64,000 nt of DNA from Natronomonas salinimetallica (GCF_013839515.1 NZ_JACDNQ010000006.1:62001-126000); one strand, 5' to 3'. Counted from the stretch's first letter, positions 16,452 to 29,225 are shown. The notes: generated by a model not told the origin, from the sequence alone. A program made the numbers and translations.

Positions 16452-17258
16452 TCACCGGCGGTCGTCGAGCGCCGGGAACTCCTCGCGGACCTCGGTGACG
16501 CGTTCGGGCGGGCAGTTGGCCTGGACGACCGTCGCCCCCTCGTCGGAGGCGGCGACCGGGGTTCCCCACGGATCGTAGACCGTCGAGCGACCCACGAGGT
16601 CGGCCGTCTCGAACGACCCGGACCCGTTGACCGCGCCGACGTACAGCAGGTTCTCGACGGCCCGTGCGCGCGGCAGGAGCCGCCAGTGTTCGACACGGGG
16701 GTAAGGCCAGGCGCTCGGGACGAGCACCATCGTCGTCCCCGACTCGACCAGCCGACGGTACAGCTCCGGAAACCGGAGGTCATAACAGGTGGTGACGGCA
16801 ACGGTGTGTCCCCCCAGTTCGGCCGTCGGGAGCCGCTCACCGGGGACGAGCAGTTCGGCCTCCGCGGAGTCGTAGCCGAACAGGTGACGTTTCCGGTATA
16901 CCAGCCGCCGGTCACCGTCGCTATCGAACAGCACGGCGGTATTCGAGAGGCCCGCCGTCGCCGGAACGGACTCGCCCGCGGCGGCGGAGGCGGCGAGGTC
17001 CTCGACGACCGTCCCGGCGAGGACCGCGACGTCGTGTTCGACCGCGGCCGCCCGGATCCGTCGGTGGGTCTCACCGCCGATCGGCTCCGCGAGGCGTTCG
17101 TAGGCGTCGAACGCGAAGTACCCGGCGTTGAAGATCTCCGGCAACGCAACGCAGTCTGCCCCCTCGGCCGCGGCCGACTCGATCGCCCCGACCGCCCGCC
17201 GGACGTTTCGGTCCCGCTTGGCCGGTTCGATCCCGACCTGTGCGAGCGCGAGGTTCAT
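16452..17258 (-). CDS. Carbon-nitrogen hydrolase (nitrilase superfamily)
   Basis: This 268-residue enzyme carries the nitrilase-superfamily catalytic triad: Glu41 in LPEIF, Lys123 in YRKRHLFG and Cys158 in TTCYDLRFPE. It resembles the Nit/omega-amidase branch, which hydrolyses small amides such as deaminated glutathione or 2-oxosuccinamate; the substrate is not fixed by the sequence. Its start (ATG at 17258) overlaps the stop of the SRPBCC gene by four bases, so the two are translationally coupled. Confidence 0.92.
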   Translation of the reverse strand: MNLALAQVGIEPAKRDRNVRRAVGAIESAAAEGADCVALPEIFNAGYFAFDAYERLAEPIGGETHRRIRAAAVEHDVAVLAGTVVEDLAASAAAGESVPATAGLSNTAVLFDSDGDRRLVYRKRHLFGYDSAEAELLVPGERLPTAELGGHTVAVTTCYDLRFPELYRRLVESGTTMVLVPSAWPYPRVEHWRLLPRARAVENLLYVGAVNGSGSFETADLVGRSTVYDPWGTPVAASDEGATVVQANCPPERVTEVREEFPALDDRR

Positions 17259-17677
17259 GTGTCGGTTCGCTCGCGGACGGTCGTCTCGAGGCTGGTCAGT
17301 TCGTCGTCGAGCTTCCGCTTGAAGTAGGTCTCGACCCCCGGAAGCCGGCCCTCGACCCGAAACCGGTTCGTGACTCTGGTCCCGGCCTCTGTCGGCTCCA
17401 GGACGTGTTCGCCCTGGACGTTCATCGCCCTCGATCGCCCGACGAACCGGACGTAGGCCGGTTCGTCCACCTCGACGTCCTCGGTTTCGACCTCGATCGT
17501 CCGATTAATCCTCGGGATCGGAAGCGAGACGTGCCAGATCGCGGTCCGGTCGCCGGTCGTCTCGAAGTCGGTAACGACGCTTATCGATCGGGCCCGGGTC
17601 TCGGGATCCGAGATGACGTCCCACACGGTTTCGGGGGACGCCGGGATGTCGAATACGCGTTCAATGCGGGCGGTCAT
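17255..17677 (-). CDS. SRPBCC/START-fold protein (polyketide cyclase-like)
   Basis: This 140-residue protein has the SRPBCC layout: an N-terminal strand with RVFDIPASPETVWDVISDPE, a curved beta-sheet and a long C-terminal helix (YFKRKLDDELTSLETTV). Such proteins bind hydrophobic ligands or act as ring cyclases and hydratases. The start at 17677 was chosen because MTARIERVFDIPA matches the family start; a longer frame upstream is not family-like. It is the first gene of a two-gene operon with the nitrilase. Confidence 0.85.
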   Translation of the reverse strand: MTARIERVFDIPASPETVWDVISDPETRARSISVVTDFETTGDRTAIWHVSLPIPRINRTIEVETEDVEVDEPAYVRFVGRSRAMNVQGEHVLEPTEAGTRVTNRFRVEGRLPGVETYFKRKLDDELTSLETTVRERTDT

Positions 17678-17742
17678 ACGTTTCGATTGGGAGGTACGAA
17701 CATAATAACAGGCGTTCCGGTCGCGGCCGGCCGACCGATAGC

Positions 17743-17967
17743 TTATTCCGGGGTGACACGCCACGTGGTCGAGCGGGCCCGGGACCACTTTTCGATGTCG
17801 ACGTCCTCGGAGTGCTCGGCCAGCCGCGGAAGCCGAGTACCGACCTGCTTGGCCGTCAGATCGATCGCATCGGCGATGTGCTTCGAACGGAGGTACTGTT
17901 CGCCGCTCTTGGCGCGCTCTCGGAGGTACGCGAGGATGCGCTCGTCTTCGTCGCTCAGTTCGCCCAT
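17743..17967 (-). CDS. Small winged-helix DNA-binding protein
   Basis: This 74-residue protein is a compact winged helix: ERILAYLRERAKSGEQYLRSKHIADAIDLTAKQVGTRLPRLAE contains the HTH, and DVDIEKWSRARSTTWRV forms the wing. Similar short haloarchaeal proteins (recalled as DUF7123) are common and uncharacterised. It probably binds DNA; no target is evident. Confidence 0.82.
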   Translation of the reverse strand: MGELSDEDERILAYLRERAKSGEQYLRSKHIADAIDLTAKQVGTRLPRLAEHSEDVDIEKWSRARSTTWRVTPE

Positions 17968-18023
17968 ACCTGAGGCTATGGCGGCGAACGATTTAAGACC
18001 GTTCCTTCCGGATCCCCCGTCGG

Positions 18024-18212
18024 CTACGCGTACGCCTGGTAGGCGGCGACCGAGAGCCCTCCGGCGGCCATCGCCAGGGCGAAGGCCCCGCCTGCGGCGA
18101 GTTGGTTCCCGGTGAACCCGAACACTGCGAGTCCGACCGCGCCGAGCATAGCGACGATGGCGAAAAGCACCGGAAAGCCGACACCTTTGTCAGTCGAATC
18201 AGCGGTCTCCAT
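18024..18212 (-). CDS. Small two-helix membrane protein
   Basis: This 62-residue protein has two hydrophobic segments (about 13-31 and 38-58) separated by a short GFTGNQLAAGG loop, with a polar N-terminus. No functional family is recognised beyond similarity to short haloarchaeal membrane proteins (possibly DUF7525). It has a TATA-like element (ttataaat, about 18233-18240) just upstream. Confidence 0.75.
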   Translation of the reverse strand: METADSTDKGVGFPVLFAIVAMLGAVGLAVFGFTGNQLAAGGAFALAMAAGGLSVAAYQAYA

Positions 18213-18260
18213 ATCGAACCGTACGGCAGGACGATTATAAATCCCGCCGATCCGGGCGGC

Positions 18261-18650
18261 TCACCCGAGCAACTGTTCGAGTTGGTGGCGACGCCGGTCG
18301 ATGTCGAAGGAGGGATCGACGCCGCCTTGGACGTGAAGCCGATCGAGGAGCAACAGGGGGTCCGCGCCCGCGGCCTCCGCCGCCGGGATCAACTCCTGCA
18401 ACGCGCGCCGGTGTAACGCCAGCGAATCGAGGAGTCCGATCGCGATGGCGAGAGGAACCGCCGCCTCGGCGTCGGTCGGGAAGGCACTGGAGATCAGATC
18501 GAAGCGCGGTTCCGGGGGCGCGTCGGTCCCGGAAAGCGTGAGACACTCCGGACACAGCGCCGCGCGCTCGGACTCCTCGGGGACGTGAGGGCGATACTCG
18601 GGGGAAACCTCGAAGACGACTGCTCGGGCACCGCAGTTCGGACACTCCAT
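18261..18650 (-). CDS. Zinc-ribbon protein (DUF6276-like)
   Basis: This 129-residue protein opens with MECPNCGA and has a second CPEC pair near residues 33-36, giving a CxxC-CxxC zinc ribbon. The rest is helical, with a conserved-looking VPLAIAIGLLDSLALHR segment. Recalled as haloarchaeal DUF6276; function unknown. Such ribbons often bind nucleic acid or partner proteins. Confidence 0.8.
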   Translation of the reverse strand: MECPNCGARAVVFEVSPEYRPHVPEESERAALCPECLTLSGTDAPPEPRFDLISSAFPTDAEAAVPLAIAIGLLDSLALHRRALQELIPAAEAAGADPLLLLDRLHVQGGVDPSFDIDRRRHQLEQLLG

Positions 18651-18686
18651 ACGGGACCTAACCGGTCCGGAACGTATGAACGGGAC

Positions 18687-18820
18687 GAAACGCCGACGAG
18701 AACGGAATCAAACGCCGACGGAAACAAAAACGAAACGCCGACGAGAACGGAATCAAACGCCGACGGAAACAAAAACGAAACGCCGACGAGAACGGAATCA
18801 AACGCCGACGAGAACGGGAC
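18687..18820 (+). repeat. Tandem repeat, 45 bp x about 3
   Basis: Two full 45-bp units (18687-18731, 18732-18776) and a partial third run to about 18820. Each unit contains two related sub-blocks around the core aaacgccgacg. The unit length is a multiple of three, which keeps an artificial frame open, but composition does not suggest a real protein. Confidence 0.92.
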
Positions 18821-18923
18821 GGCCGGGACCGCGTTCAGCCGTCGGCCGGGACCGCGTTCAGCCGTCGGCCGGGACCGCGTTCAGCCGTCGGCCGGGACCG
18901 CGTTCAGCCGTCGGCCGGGACCG
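18821..18923 (+). repeat. Tandem repeat, 23 bp x 4.5, overlapping the atpD stop
   Basis: Units of ggccgggaccgcgttcagcc plus gtc are at 18821, 18844, 18867 and 18890, with a partial fifth from 18913. The last full unit contains the stop codon and final codons of the ATP synthase D gene, so the repeats are serial copies of that gene's 3' end. Confidence 0.95.
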
Positions 18924-19596
18924 TCTCGACCTCGGCCTCGGCGGCCTCTTGGGCGTTCTCGGCCGCTTCGTCTTCTTCTTTTTTCGCTTTGATTTTCTTC
19001 ATCCGGAAGATCTCCTCACGCTCTTGCTCTTCGAGTTTCTGTTCGATGTACTCTTGGGCTCCGTGTAGTTCGGGAAGGAGTTTGAACTCGAGGGCATTGA
19101 CCCGGCGTTTCGTCTTCTCGATCTCGTCGAGCATCTTTTTCATCGCCGTCTCGACCTCGGCGGCGAGGATGATCGTCTCGAGCAACTGCTCGTAGGCGTC
19201 GGCGGCCTCGTCGATGCGTGCCGACGTGCCGACGAGTCCGTAGCCGCGTTGATCCAGCGACTTTTTGACCTTCGTCGATTCGATCTGGGGGACGACCACG
19301 CCCATGATGTTCTTCGATTGACTCGTGATCTCGGGATGTTCTTTCAGCGCGGCGGCGGCCCCGCGGACGGCGACGTCACCCTCCATCGCCCGCGCCATGT
19401 TGATGTTTCGCTGGGCACGCTCGTAGTTGTCGTCCAGATCCGACCGGACGTCCTGGGCCTGATCGAGGATGTCCATGAACTCCATGATGAGGCCGTCGCG
19501 CTTCTTTTCGAGGGTATCGTGGCCCCGCTCGGAGAGCTCGATGCGGTCCTCGATCGCCATCAGGTTCTTCCGAGTCGGTTTGACGTCCTTGCTCAT
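18904..19596 (-). CDS. atpD: A-type ATP synthase subunit D
   Basis: This 230-residue protein is the central-stalk coiled-coil subunit of the A1 sector. It has the N-terminal [32 protein letters not shown] motif region, long helices at both ends and a central [17 protein letters not shown] stretch. The C-terminal tail is an acidic, Ala/Glu-rich extension ([13 protein letters not shown]). It is separated from atpB by the potassium-channel gene. The last codons lie in a tandem repeat. Confidence 0.97.
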   Translation of the reverse strand: MSKDVKPTRKNLMAIEDRIELSERGHDTLEKKRDGLIMEFMDILDQAQDVRSDLDDNYERAQRNINMARAMEGDVAVRGAAAALKEHPEITSQSKNIMGVVVPQIESTKVKKSLDQRGYGLVGTSARIDEAADAYEQLLETIILAAEVETAMKKMLDEIEKTKRRVNALEFKLLPELHGAQEYIEQKLEEQEREEIFRMKKIKAKKEEDEAAENAQEAAEAEVETVPADG

Positions 19597-19719
19597 TCTT
19601 GGCGGGGATTACACCTCTATCGGGTTAATGTTTTCCAACGAACGCCCCTCCGGGAGGCATACGACGTTCGTACTTCCGTCGGTCCCCTCCGCTTTCGCCA
19701 CTGTGGGCTGTCTCCCCGG

Positions 19720-21354
19720 TCACGTGAACTGCCGTTCGAACGCGCGGACGTCGTCGTCGGTACCGACGATCACGAGTTCGTCGTCGTCGTCGATCACCGT
19801 CTCCGGGTGGACGTTCGTGATGACGTCGGAGTCCCGACGGATGGCGATGACGGTACAGCCCGTCTCCTCCCGGATGTTCGCCTCGCGGATGGTTTGTCCG
19901 ACCGCACCCGGCGCGCTCGTCCGCATGACCTCCACTTGCTGATTCACCGAGAGTACGTCGCGATCCTCCAGGAGGTACGACGCGGACATCCGCCCGGCGA
20001 CCGTCGCCAGCGACAACACGTAGTCGGCACCGGCGCGGTACGTCTTCGAGACGTTCGAGTTCTCCTCGACCCGGGTGATGATCTCCGTGTCGGGAGCCAG
20101 ATCCCGGATCACGAGGGTGGCGAACTCCGTCGTGGTGTCGTCGGGCAACGCGAGGACGACCGTCCGCGCGTCCTCTATGCCGGCCGCGACGAGCGTCTCC
20201 GTCTGGGTCGCATCGCCGACGAGGTCGACACCGTCGATGTCGACCTGGTCGACGACCGTATACGGGATGTCGGCGTCCGCGAGTTCGGTCGCGACGGTCC
20301 GTCCGACCGCCCCATATCCGACGACCACGGTCTCGCCGGCTCCGAACTGCCGGACCGGGGAGTGGCTCATCTCGACGAGCCGTTCGAGTTGGGCCGGACG
20401 GCCCGAGACGAGCAGCACGGTCCCGCCCGTGAGTGTCGCGTCGGGGGCGGGGGAGGCGTCGAAGCGGCCGGCGAACCAGACGCCGATGACGTTGACGCCC
20501 GAGCGCTGGCGGATCTCGCTGTCGGCCAGCGTCGTCCCGGCCAACGTGCTTCCGTGGCGGATCGACACCTCCGCGAGTTCTAAGTCCTCGTCGATCTCGA
20601 CGGCCTCCCCGATCTCCGAGCGCAGCGCCGTCGTGACCTTCTGGGCGAGGCTCTCGCCGAGCAGCTGTCGCGGCGAGAGGGCGTAGTCGGCACCGGCCAA
20701 CCGGTGGTACTTCGCCCGATCCGGATCCTCGACGACGCTGACGACCGGCACGTCCTCGGCGAGTTCCTTCGCGGCGAGGACGATGCTCGCATCGACCTGA
20801 TCGGAGACGTCCGCGAACAACGCCCGTGCGGCCGACAGCCGGGCGGCATCCAGCCCGTCCATCGATTCGGGGTCCGCACAGATCACCCGGTGGTCCGCCT
20901 CGTACAGCGTGTCCGCCCGCTCGCGGTCGGGTTCGACGATCACGTACGGGACGCCGTTGGAGTCGAGTTCCTCGATCAGGGCTTCGGCCCGCGTCGTGTA
21001 CGAACAGATCACGACGTGGTCGTCGAGTGCCGCCTCCAGTCGCGACGGTGCCGTCGTCGAGAGCGCGTTCTCCAAAAGCGGCCCCACGAACACCGGGAGC
21101 GCGCCGACGAGCACCGCCATCCCGAGCAGGTCCGTTATCGTGATGAACGCCTGCATCTCGGCGCTCTCCCAGGGCGCGTCCCCGCCGAAGCCGGTCGTCG
21201 TGAACATCTCGACGGCGAACTGCAACGAATCGAGAAACGTCTGGGGCCGCCCCTCGTGTACCCGCATTCCCCACTGGTACCCGACCGCGGTCACGACGAG
21301 CGCCACGACCACGAAGAACAGGTATCCGGCGGCGCGGCGTTTCCATCCGTCCAT
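19720..21354 (-). CDS. Potassium channel protein with two RCK domains
   Basis: This 544-residue protein starts with two membrane helices around a pore-like loop TTTGFGGD (about 52-59), a K+ channel filter variant, plus a further hydrophobic helix (about 72-92). Two TrkA-N (RCK) domains follow (about 110-230, starting HVVICSYTTRAEALIEEL, and about 345-455, starting TVVVGYGAVGRTVATEL), each with a TrkA-C domain. Ligand-gated K+ flux is the likely role. Its position between atpB and atpD suggests a link between membrane potential and ATP synthesis, which is inference. Confidence 0.88.
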   Translation of the reverse strand: MDGWKRRAAGYLFFVVVALVVTAVGYQWGMRVHEGRPQTFLDSLQFAVEMFTTTGFGGDAPWESAEMQAFITITDLLGMAVLVGALPVFVGPLLENALSTTAPSRLEAALDDHVVICSYTTRAEALIEELDSNGVPYVIVEPDRERADTLYEADHRVICADPESMDGLDAARLSAARALFADVSDQVDASIVLAAKELAEDVPVVSVVEDPDRAKYHRLAGADYALSPRQLLGESLAQKVTTALRSEIGEAVEIDEDLELAEVSIRHGSTLAGTTLADSEIRQRSGVNVIGVWFAGRFDASPAPDATLTGGTVLLVSGRPAQLERLVEMSHSPVRQFGAGETVVVGYGAVGRTVATELADADIPYTVVDQVDIDGVDLVGDATQTETLVAAGIEDARTVVLALPDDTTTEFATLVIRDLAPDTEIITRVEENSNVSKTYRAGADYVLSLATVAGRMSASYLLEDRDVLSVNQQVEVMRTSAPGAVGQTIREANIREETGCTVIAIRRDSDVITNVHPETVIDDDDELVIVGTDDDVRAFERQFT

Positions 21355-21443
21355 ACTCGAAGGAAACGTCTGCTCTGAATAAAACGTTCGTCACGCCGCC
21401 GTGTGCGGTCGAGAAAAATACCGGATCGGCCGCCCGAGCGGGA

Positions 21444-22862
<1,419 letters not shown>

Positions 22863-22864
22863 GA

Positions 22865-24622
<1,758 letters not shown>

Positions 24623-24624
24623 GA

Positions 24625-24945
24625 TTACTCCTCCATCAGGTCGATGCCGATGGCGCGTTTGATCTGCTCGCGCAGATTGCCCGAACCGGTCCCGCCACCC
24701 AGCGTGACGACGACTGGTTCGACACTCGTTTCGACTCGCTGTCGAACTGTACGTGAGAGGTACTCGATGTCCTCGTCGTGCATGACGACGATTCCGACAC
24801 CCGCATCATCCAACACCGACGTGACGGCGTCGTCGAGTCGCTCCGCTCGTTCGCCGTCCTGGACGTTCTCGAACCGTCGAACGCCCGCGAGACGGAAGCC
24901 GGCCGTGAAATCGGGACTGCCGACGACGGCGATTTCTTGGCTCAT
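24625..24945 (-). CDS. atpF: A-type ATP synthase subunit F
   Basis: This 106-residue regulatory subunit binds the central stalk. The Rossmann-like start [18 protein letters not shown] and the [14 protein letters not shown] segment are typical. The [22 protein letters not shown]-terminus matches the family. It overlaps atpC by four bases. Confidence 0.95.
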   Translation of the reverse strand: MSQEIAVVGSPDFTAGFRLAGVRRFENVQDGERAERLDDAVTSVLDDAGVGIVVMHDEDIEYLSRTVRQRVETSVEPVVVTLGGGTGSGNLREQIKRAIGIDLMEE

Positions 24946-26000
24946 TGTATCAACTCCTCTTCGATCTCTTCGACGGAGAGACCCGCCTCCCGACCCCGGG
25001 CGATCGCCCGGATGTTCTCGATTTCGCGTTCCTTCGCGAGGATATACGAGAGCACCGGACAGATCGACAGCGGATGCCGGTTCGAGAGTTTCTCGGAGTA
25101 CTCGAGCAACGCCGTATTCAGCGCGTGCTCGAAGCCGATGAGGCTCTCCGCGGACTCGAGTTCGTCCAGCGCCTCCGAGAGGTCACCGCCGTAGGTGCTC
25201 TCTCTGATCGCGGTCACCAGCTCGTCGGTGTTCGAGGCGAGCTGTCGAAGCTCCTCGCCGTCGAAGAGCCGGCCGCCCTCGATGAAGTACTCCTCCGGGC
25301 TGATTTCCGCGCCGCTTCGGGCGATCCGCAGCCCGTTTCGGAGGTTCCGGAAGTCGATCTCCGCCTCGAGGAACTCCCGGTACAGCGCGGTCGGCGCGTC
25401 CGGTTCCGGCTGCCCGATGTCGTCGAGCAGGTGACCGAAGAACGCCCGGTCGACCGCGTTTTCGAGCGGTACGAGCACGTCGGAGCTCTCGAAGTCCTCG
25501 TAGGCGTCCTCGAGCGGCTCGCCGAAGATCGTCCCCGACAGCGTCTCGACCGCGTCCTCGACGCTCGTCGCGTCGACCAGCCGATCGAGCGTCCGCTCGG
25601 AGAACTCCCCCGTCCGGATCAGGTCGTCTTCGATCTCCTCGCGGCCGGCGTCCGTGTAGATGCCGCGGATAACCGTCTTGACGTTCCAGGCGTCGAACTT
25701 CCGGAGGTAGTTCGCGACGTACTCATAGAGCGATCCGTCAGCCCACGTCAACAGGTCATCGAAGTGTTTCGAGAGGTTCCGGTTCAGCGCGTACTCGACG
25801 AGGTCGACGCCCGTGTGCCGGCTCCCGAGGGCGTTCATCTCGGTTTCGTACTCCGAGTCCTCCATGAAACGGGCGATTTCGCCCGGACCCATCCGGACCA
25901 TCTTCCGGTAGTCGTCGGCATCGAACAGCTTCGCCCGCCGAGATCGAACCCTCGCCGTGACGTATTCGTAGTTCGAACTCCCTTCGGTGTTGACGCTCAT
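24942..26000 (-). CDS. atpC: A-type ATP synthase subunit C
   Basis: This 352-residue subunit (V-type d homologue) couples the central stalk to the membrane ring. It contains the YEYVTARVRSRRAKLFD N-terminus and the characteristic repeated helical domains ending with LSYILAKEREIENIRAIARG. It overlaps both neighbours (atpE by four bases and atpF by four), so translation is coupled. Confidence 0.96.
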   Translation of the reverse strand: MSVNTEGSSNYEYVTARVRSRRAKLFDADDYRKMVRMGPGEIARFMEDSEYETEMNALGSRHTGVDLVEYALNRNLSKHFDDLLTWADGSLYEYVANYLRKFDAWNVKTVIRGIYTDAGREEIEDDLIRTGEFSERTLDRLVDATSVEDAVETLSGTIFGEPLEDAYEDFESSDVLVPLENAVDRAFFGHLLDDIGQPEPDAPTALYREFLEAEIDFRNLRNGLRIARSGAEISPEEYFIEGGRLFDGEELRQLASNTDELVTAIRESTYGGDLSEALDELESAESLIGFEHALNTALLEYSEKLSNRHPLSICPVLSYILAKEREIENIRAIARGREAGLSVEEIEEELIQ

Positions 26001-26575
26001 TCTTCGAAGAGGCGCGCGCTGATTTCGCGCAGGTTCTCCTCCCAGACGTCGCCGAGGACGGAGTCGAACGTGTTGTTCACTCGGACGCGGGAGTCGTCGG
26101 ACTCGACGACCACGCCTCCGAGACAGTCGATCGGCTCGCCGACCTCGAAGCCGTCGTAGTCGGCGACGATCGATGCCAACAGCTCCCCGTCGTCCTCGTT
26201 GCCGCGGACGCGGACCGATTCCGCGTCGAACTCCTCGCTTGCGGCGTCCAGAAGCGACCGGGTCAGCGTCTCACGCTCCTCGCCGCTGATGTCGGCGATC
26301 TGTGCTTCGACGTCGTCGCGGACCTCCTCGAGAACCTCACGACGCGCTTCGAGACGGGCCTGTTTCGCCTCGAGTTTCGCGCTCGAAAGCTTCTGTTCGC
26401 GTTCCTGTTCGATCGTCCGCTCGACCTCACGCTCGGCCTCGGAACGGATATCCTCGGCCTCGTGTTCGGCCTCGGAGACGATCTCATCGGCACGCTCTTC
26501 CCCCGTCTCGCGTATCTCTTCTGCACGCGCGCGGGCTTCGTCTCGGATGTCCTCTACGACCGTATCAAGGCTCAT
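25997..26575 (-). CDS. atpE: A-type ATP synthase subunit E
   Basis: This 192-residue peripheral-stalk subunit has a long N-terminal coiled coil rich in Glu/Arg/Ala (about 5-95) and a small alpha/beta C-terminal domain (about 110-190) ending LREISARLFEE. It pairs with subunit H to form the outer stalk. Its stop overlaps the start of atpC. Confidence 0.95.
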   Translation of the reverse strand: MSLDTVVEDIRDEARARAEEIRETGEERADEIVSEAEHEAEDIRSEAEREVERTIEQEREQKLSSAKLEAKQARLEARREVLEEVRDDVEAQIADISGEERETLTRSLLDAASEEFDAESVRVRGNEDDGELLASIVADYDGFEVGEPIDCLGGVVVESDDSRVRVNNTFDSVLGDVWEENLREISARLFEE

Positions 26576-26598
26576 TGTTTGGAAAAATCCCGTGTGGT

Positions 26599-26868
26599 TT
26601 AGACCACGAAGACGACGACCAGCGCCAGGATAACGAGCGTCTCCGGCAGGACTGTCAGGATCAGCCCTCGACCGAAGAGGTCTTCGTTTTCGGCCATCGC
26701 GCCGACGGCCGCGGCGCCGATGCCACGTTCCGCATATCCCGCACCGAACGCGGCGAGGCCGACCGCAAGCGCCGCGGCAGCGGCGGGCTCGATAGCGGGG
26801 CCACCCGCTTCGACGCCGTTCTGGAGTACCGGTGCAACACTGCTGGCGACAGTAGCAAGTTCAAACAT
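26599..26868 (-). CDS. atpK: A-type ATP synthase membrane subunit K (c ring)
   Basis: This 89-residue proteolipid has a helical hairpin: first helix about 29-47 with AALAVGLAAFGAGYAERG, second about 66-89 with the ion-carrying Glu76 in LTVLPETLVILALV. Its N-terminus (about 1-22) is a further hydrophobic segment that may be cleaved or form part of the ring. Length and order fit an A-type c subunit with a single hairpin. Confidence 0.95.
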   Translation of the reverse strand: MFELATVASSVAPVLQNGVEAGGPAIEPAAAAALAVGLAAFGAGYAERGIGAAAVGAMAENEDLFGRGLILTVLPETLVILALVVVFVV

Positions 26869-27028
26869 GGTTTGTGTTCCGTTGGTGTGGATTAACTGCT
26901 ATCCGAACAGTCGGTTATGTTCGTACAGAGTTCATAAAACTTCCCAAACGCCGTCAGTAGCAGCCTCGGGGAGGGGTCGTGGGTCGCAAGGCTCTGTGGG
27001 GGCGAAAAAAACGCGACCGCGGTCGAGA

Positions 27029-29221
27029 TCAGTCCTCGGTGGTGAAGCGCCGCTCGTGGCCGAACGGCTCGTAGGGCTTTCCGCCGCCCTCGTAGAACTT
27101 CCCGAAGAACTCCACGTACTCGAGACGGATTCCCTGAAGCCCGGCGCTCGTGACGCCAAGCGCGAGCACGAGCAGGTGGCCGATCACGAGGACGAGCACG
27201 CCGACGAGCGCGGCGGCGACGCCGCCGTGGACCAGTCCGGGGGACATGATCTCGACGACCTCGTGGCCGTGGAACATCACGCCGGATTCGGCGGGCATTT
27301 CGGTGATACCGAAGTGCCAGGCGTCGACCGTCTCGCCGCCGTGGCTCTCCTCGGTGACGTAGACGCCGAAGACGAGCAGGTTGACCACGAACGCCATCCC
27401 CGCCTTCGCGAGCAACACGGCCGCGAGTCGGGTATACGAGAGCACGTTCACGAGGACGTTGAGGAACTCGACCCCCTCGACGGGATCACCGACGACGAGC
27501 AAGACGAGTCCGACGGCGAAGAGCCCGAGGCCGACGAGACCGACCGTAGTGGGGAGTCCCGCGAAGCCGAGCGAGAACGGATGGCCGGCGAAGACCGCGC
27601 TGTCGGCCGAGACGAGCAGGTCGGGTGCGGCTCCGCTCGGCGGCGCGTCCGCGAACACCCATGCCCAGAAGCCGAACAGCATCAACAGCCACGATCCGCT
27701 TTCGGTCATCGCGTCGCCGATGCCGTGTGAGAGGTTCTGATAGAAGTCGATGGCCCACCCGATCGCGAGGTGGATCACACCGACGAACAGGCTCACGACG
27801 AGCCATCCGAGCGCGTACGCGCCGTGTTCGGGCGTGAGCCCCTTGTGGATCGGCGGGGAGCCGCCCCAGACGATCTCGCCGAGCTGGTGGAGACCGAACA
27901 CCTCACCGTACAGGACCCCGAAGATCGCGGTGAAGATCCCCGCGGCGATGCCGACGCCGCCGAGCGACCGGATGCCCGGCGAGTCGAAACGCCGCATCAG
28001 GACGTATCCGAGCGCGACGTACAGGATCCCGTAGCCCAGATCCCCGATCATGAACCCGAAGAAGGCCGGGAAGGTCAAAAACAGGATGAGCGTCGGGTCG
28101 ATTTCCGTGTACTTCGGCCGGTTGATGACGCCGACGAGCATCTCGAATGGTTTCGCGATCGCCGGGCTGTTCTGTACGACCGGGGGTTTTCCGCCGCTCA
28201 TCGCGTGGCCGCCGTCGGCGACCACTTCGTCCTCGGCGTGTCCGTCGGAGCCGTGCCCCCGGTCGGGGTCGTCGAGTTCCGCGGGCTCGTGTGCGTGCCC
28301 CTCCTCGTAGGAGGCCCGTTCGAGTTCCTCGACTTCGACGTGATCGCCGACGCGCTCTTCGAGGGCGGCGGCGAGTTCCTCGACCCGTTCGGTCGGGATC
28401 CACCCCTCGGAGACGAAGGCGTTCTCGGTCGTCGCGAACGTCAGCGGCGCTTCCCGCTTTTGCACCTCGACCGAGAGCTTCTCCTCCGCGGCGAGCAGAA
28501 AGCCCGAGACCTCGTGTCTGAGGTCTTCGAGTTGGCTTTCGACCGTCCCGAGGTTCGATTCGAGCTGCCCGCGGCGGTGGCTCAGATCCTCGATGTACCC
28601 CTCCGGGCTCGTGGCGTCGCCGCCGTCGCCGAGGTCCGGGATCTCGTACTCGGTGAACGCCGACCCGACGAGGGCGTCCTCGAGGTCGACGTCGGGGTAG
28701 ACGAAGACGGCGAGGTAGTCGCCGTCCGCGTACAGTTCGTACCCCTCGACCGCGTCGGCATCCTCGAGCGCCGATTCGATCTCCACGCTGTCGCCCTCGC
28801 CGACCGCCACGGTCAGCGAATCGTAGCCCGAAAGCAAATCGAGATCGATCCCCAGGGCGGCGAACGGGCGTGCGGCGTCGACTTTCTCGTCGATCTCCCG
28901 TATTTCGGCTCGAAGCTCCGAGCGCTGGTCGTCGAGTTCGTTGACGCGTGTCCGGACGTCTTCGAGTTCGGATTCGAGTTCCTCGTCGTCGATGATCCGG
29001 GCCCGGCCCGCGTCCTCCTCGGTGACGCCGAGGGTGCTTTCGAGCGCGCGGACGGTAACGAGTTTGCTCGCGGCGTCCTCTGCGCCCTCGATCGGGTCGC
29101 CAGGGGAGAACCCCTCCCAGGTGCCGTCGTAGTCGGTGACGTGGACCAGGTTCAACTCGTGGACGGCCTCGATGGCGTCGTCCATCACGCGTTTGGATCC
29201 CGTTACCGAGACCCGGCTCAT
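27029..29221 (-). CDS. atpI: A-type ATP synthase subunit I (membrane a subunit)
   Basis: This 730-residue subunit has an N-terminal cytosolic coiled-coil half (about 1-370) that anchors the peripheral stalks and a C-terminal half with about eight membrane helices (about 380-715). Its C-terminal helix carries the essential arginine region (RLAAVLLAKAGM). A His/Asp/Gly-rich patch (about 305-345) is a halophile feature. The start at 29221 (MSRVSVTG) matches family starts and follows the upstream stop by four bases; an alternative ATG at 29245 would overlap atpH. Confidence 0.95.
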   Translation of the reverse strand: MSRVSVTGSKRVMDDAIEAVHELNLVHVTDYDGTWEGFSPGDPIEGAEDAASKLVTVRALESTLGVTEEDAGRARIIDDEELESELEDVRTRVNELDDQRSELRAEIREIDEKVDAARPFAALGIDLDLLSGYDSLTVAVGEGDSVEIESALEDADAVEGYELYADGDYLAVFVYPDVDLEDALVGSAFTEYEIPDLGDGGDATSPEGYIEDLSHRRGQLESNLGTVESQLEDLRHEVSGFLLAAEEKLSVEVQKREAPLTFATTENAFVSEGWIPTERVEELAAALEERVGDHVEVEELERASYEEGHAHEPAELDDPDRGHGSDGHAEDEVVADGGHAMSGGKPPVVQNSPAIAKPFEMLVGVINRPKYTEIDPTLILFLTFPAFFGFMIGDLGYGILYVALGYVLMRRFDSPGIRSLGGVGIAAGIFTAIFGVLYGEVFGLHQLGEIVWGGSPPIHKGLTPEHGAYALGWLVVSLFVGVIHLAIGWAIDFYQNLSHGIGDAMTESGSWLLMLFGFWAWVFADAPPSGAAPDLLVSADSAVFAGHPFSLGFAGLPTTVGLVGLGLFAVGLVLLVVGDPVEGVEFLNVLVNVLSYTRLAAVLLAKAGMAFVVNLLVFGVYVTEESHGGETVDAWHFGITEMPAESGVMFHGHEVVEIMSPGLVHGGVAAALVGVLVLVIGHLLVLALGVTSAGLQGIRLEYVEFFGKFYEGGGKPYEPFGHERRFTTED

Positions 29222-29225
29222 CCGT

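Noticed and set aside
18676-19068. Plus-strand frame encoding KRRRERNQTPT-type repeats
   Set aside because: Product of the 45-bp tandem repeat, whose unit length keeps all frames open; no start signal or homology.
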